This document shows positions 61,966 to 64,000 of a DNA stretch of 64,000 bases, one piece after another (the first letter of the stretch is position 1; each line of letters begins with the position of its first letter). Both the position numbers and the translations under genes were made by a program. Below the pieces are notes generated by a model. It was not told where the DNA came from. It was given only the letters and a program-made list of their open reading frames with translations, and made no database searches. The stretch lies in assembly GCF_014897985.1 (NCBI RefSeq), contig NZ_JABUZA010000003.1:124001-188000 (forward strand), written 5' to 3'. Origin of the DNA: Halomonas colorata. GTDB taxonomy: Bacteria > Pseudomonadota > Gammaproteobacteria > Pseudomonadales > Halomonadaceae.

Positions 61966-62088
61966 GACTTTATCGGCGCCAAGAGTGTTATGTCAACTTC
62001 AAGAATTTTTCTGGTTTACATGGTTGGGTTCGTCATTCGGGATGCCCTGCTTTATACTCTGCGCCCTTTTCTTCTGTCTGGAGCGCGG

Positions 62089-62841
62089 ATGTCTGCCTCT
62101 GATACTTCCCCTGAGTGTGATCCGGCTACCGGCCATTCGCGCCCACCGCGGCGTGAGTTCAAGGCGCGGGGCAGTTTTGTCATACGCTGCGAAGGCTGCA
62201 ATCTACCCAAGCTGAACTGCCTGTGCCCGTATCAGGTAAAGGCGGAAAGTGACGCCCAGGTATGGCTGATCACCCACTCACTGGAGCACTACAAACCGAC
62301 CAATACCGGCCGGTTGATTGGTGATGTGCTGGCGCAAACCCAGGTGTTTACCTGGTACCGCACGGCGCCCGATGCGCAGTTGACCGCTCTGCTGGCAGAC
62401 CCGCGCTATGCGCCGTTTTTGATTTTCCCTGATGATCAGCCCGACTATGCGGATCGCGTGGTGGGGATGGACGCCGTGCACAGCGCCAAGCAGGATTCAC
62501 GCATCCCGGTGTTTATCATTCTGGATGGCACCTGGCGTCAGGCGCGGCGCATGTTCCGCAAAAGCGCTTACCTGGATAGCTTGCCGGTACTGCCTTTACG
62601 TACCGAGCGCGAAACCCGCTACCGGCTGCGCAAGCCTGCTTCTAAAGCGCATTTATGCACGGCAGAAGTGGCTATTGAGTTGCTGCGCCAGGGCGGGGAT
62701 GAGAACGCGGCGGCGGTACTGGATGACTATTTTGACGTGTTCAACGACAGTTACGCCGCCAGCCGCTTCTACAAGAAAATTGCCGAACCCACGGAAGCAA
62801 TGACGCGCCTGTTAGCACGTCAGGAAGTGTTGGAAGACTAG
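62089..62841 (+). CDS. DTW-domain tRNA-uridine aminocarboxypropyltransferase
   Basis: A 250-residue enzyme of the DTW family that installs acp3U in tRNA using S-adenosylmethionine (TapT/TuaA type). It shows a cysteine cluster CEGCNLPKLNCLCPYQ near 33, HSLEHYKPTNTGRLIGDVL near 65, and the family motif FIILDGTWRQARRMF near 140. ATG at 62089 has GGAG at good distance; the open frame extends upstream into the bio promoter region. Divergent from bioB, convergent with the EamA gene (3 bases apart). Confidence 0.9.
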   Translation: MSASDTSPECDPATGHSRPPRREFKARGSFVIRCEGCNLPKLNCLCPYQVKAESDAQVWLITHSLEHYKPTNTGRLIGDVLAQTQVFTWYRTAPDAQLTALLADPRYAPFLIFPDDQPDYADRVVGMDAVHSAKQDSRIPVFIILDGTWRQARRMFRKSAYLDSLPVLPLRTERETRYRLRKPASKAHLCTAEVAIELLRQGGDENAAAVLDDYFDVFNDSYAASRFYKKIAEPTEAMTRLLARQEVLED

Positions 62842-62844
62842 GAT

Positions 62845-63744
62845 TTAGCGGGCAGCGCCGGGTAACCAGCGCAGCAATATTTTCCGCACCCAATACCAGC
62901 GGTTAATCAGCAGGGCGGTAAAAATCAGCCCACAGCCGAGCAACTGAAGCGGTGCCATGGTTTCGCCAAACCACCAGGCGGCGAATAACGCCGTCCATAC
63001 CGCTTCCAGCATCAAAACGACCGAGGCATGGCTGGGCGTGGTCATCCCTTGGGCGGTGATCTGCAGGAAAAACCGCGCAGAGCTTGCGAGCAGCACGCTG
63101 GCGATAAACCAGCCTAAAATGGACGTATTAAGCGCCACGGGCTGACGTTCAAACGTAAACGACACGATGGTTAACACGGTACCCACCGATAAAAGCTGCA
63201 GCGTGGTCAACGGCAGGGCGGGTACATTACGCACTACGCGGGTATTAACATTAATCAGGAACGCAAAGCAGAGCGCTGCGCATACCATTAATAGCTGGCT
63301 GGTTTCTACTCTAAAGCCCGCATTGAGCGAAAGTAAGGCAAATCCCAGCAGGGCAACGGGCAGGGCTATCCAGGTGGTGCGTGGCGGGCGGTCGCCAAAC
63401 AGCAGCTTGGCGACCACAGGTACCAGCAGTATCCCAAGGCTATTGATAAACGCGCTTTCGCCCAGATGGTTGGACGTTTTAAGTCCCATGATCCAGAAGC
63501 CGATGGCGACGCTAAACAGCAGGCCTACAAAAATGCCGCGCCGAATACGGCGGGCGGGCATACGGCTTAGCGCAGGCCAGGCAAACCCCAGCAGGATCAG
63601 CCCGGCCAGCAAAAAGCGCGTGCCGATAAACAGCAGCGGTGGCATCCCGGCAAGGGCTTCTTTGGAGAAAATCCACCCGCCTGCCGCCAGTATGGTTACC
63701 AGCAGCAGCAGGGCATCCGCCTGCCAGGGCGCGCGCCGGTGCAT
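62845..63744 (-). CDS. EamA-family (DMT) transporter
   Basis: A 299-residue protein with ten hydrophobic segments in two EamA repeats (about 10-140 and 150-290). Family residues include GGWIFSKEALAGMPPLLFIGTRFLLAG near the N-terminus and VVLMLEAVWTALFAAWWFGE near 250. EamA proteins move small metabolites, often outward; the substrate cannot be inferred. ATG at 63744 lies 2 bases after the stop of the TraB-family gene, so the two are probably co-transcribed. Confidence 0.85.
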   Translation of the reverse strand: MHRRAPWQADALLLLVTILAAGGWIFSKEALAGMPPLLFIGTRFLLAGLILLGFAWPALSRMPARRIRRGIFVGLLFSVAIGFWIMGLKTSNHLGESAFINSLGILLVPVVAKLLFGDRPPRTTWIALPVALLGFALLSLNAGFRVETSQLLMVCAALCFAFLINVNTRVVRNVPALPLTTLQLLSVGTVLTIVSFTFERQPVALNTSILGWFIASVLLASSARFFLQITAQGMTTPSHASVVLMLEAVWTALFAAWWFGETMAPLQLLGCGLIFTALLINRWYWVRKILLRWLPGAAR

Positions 63745-63746
63745 AC

Positions 63747-64000
63747 TCACGCGGCGTCGCCACCAAACAGAGCGCCGGCAATTCTGAAGCCCGCGACCCA
63801 GGTACCTATCGCCGAGCCCAGCGTTGCCAGGATAAACACCAGCAGCGTGCGCGATACACGATTTTTCCACCAGCCTTTAAGGTGAGTGACATCTTTACGC
63901 AGCGATGAGAAGTCACGCACTTTGGGCTTGCGCATGTAAAGCTCGACCCCAGCGGCGACAAAGCCTGCGCCAATGGTCGGGTTTAGCGAGGTCAGTGGAG
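63747..64000 (-). CDS. TraB/PrgY-family protein, C-terminal part (cut by window edge)
   Basis: Open at the right edge; 83 C-terminal residues are visible, beginning PLTSLNPTIGAGFVAAGVEL and continuing with RKPKVRDFSSLRKDV, GWWKNRVSRTLLVF and a membrane segment ending GALFGGDAA. This matches the C-terminal membrane part of TraB/PrgY-type proteins (named for pheromone shutdown in enterococci), whose role in proteobacteria is unknown. An internal ATG at 63935 is not the start. Confidence 0.75.
   Translation of the reverse strand, partial: PLTSLNPTIGAGFVAAGVELYMRKPKVRDFSSLRKDVTHLKGWWKNRVSRTLLVFILATLGSAIGTWVAGFRIAGALFGGDAA

Noticed and set aside
1..64000. CRISPR arrays, tRNA or rRNA genes, prophage or toxin-antitoxin genes
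   Set aside because: Looked for repeated spacers, cloverleaf-like elements and typical genes; none were supportable.

Overview
The window reads as chromosomal DNA of a halophilic gammaproteobacterium, most likely Halomonas or a close relative (Halomonadaceae). This rests on protein content and local order (holC, ilvE and pepA opposite lptF-lptG; a complete bioBFHCDA operon; ethanolamine and TRAP-type uptake; aceK). It is inference, because no rRNA or other marker gene is present.

Layout. 1-5.8 kb is a housekeeping block (holC end, ilvE, pepA, divergent lptF-lptG, an RDD membrane protein). 5.8-6.9 kb carries iron handling (bfd under a Fur-like box, then bfr behind unusual inverted repeats). 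7-12.2 kb is a minus-strand peptide/metal-type ABC transporter with one fused permease; its promoter carries a perfect palindrome very close to the Zur (zinc repressor) consensus. 12.3-21 kb has a short CstA, sodC, truC, tcdA, a DUF1653 protein, a persulfide-dioxygenase-like hydrolase, a RecQ-family helicase and a metallophosphoesterase. 21.3-24.9 kb is a second metal block: a His-rich DUF2946 protein, a PepSY transmembrane protein and a COG0523 (CobW-type) GTPase behind another Zur-like box.

25.2-34.6 kb is a self-contained accessory module. It has a PgtC-like periplasmic sensor protein, a PgtB-like kinase, a PgtA-like response regulator that lacks the sigma54-contact loop, then an Fbp/Afu-type ABC transporter and a histidine-phosphatase-family enzyme. 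It looks like sensing, import and processing of a small (probably phosphorylated) anion. 34.7-35.7 kb is a decay zone with an AtoE C-terminal remnant and a frameshifted small membrane protein. 35.8-41.9 kb is a LysR regulator facing a TRAP transporter with a class III CoA-transferase and an HMG-CoA-lyase-like enzyme, suggesting import and cleavage of a branched hydroxy-dicarboxylate. 42.2-49.4 kb is a sugar-acid module (TRAP dctPQM, UxaA-type dehydratase, KDPGal aldolase, KDGal kinase) with a divergent FadR-type regulator and three spaced copies of a candidate operator.

49.7-53.7 kb holds eutB-eutC and an ethanolamine-type permease, separated by a 140-bp MITE-like element with 15-bp perfect terminal inverted repeats. 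Then come aceK and a sirtuin without its zinc cysteines, the tightly overlapping bioBFHCDA operon with a BirA-type operator touching the bioB start codon, a DTW-domain tRNA-modifying enzyme, an EamA transporter and the end of a TraB-family protein at the right edge. Coordinates and motifs were read directly; functions come from recognised families; no database search was run.
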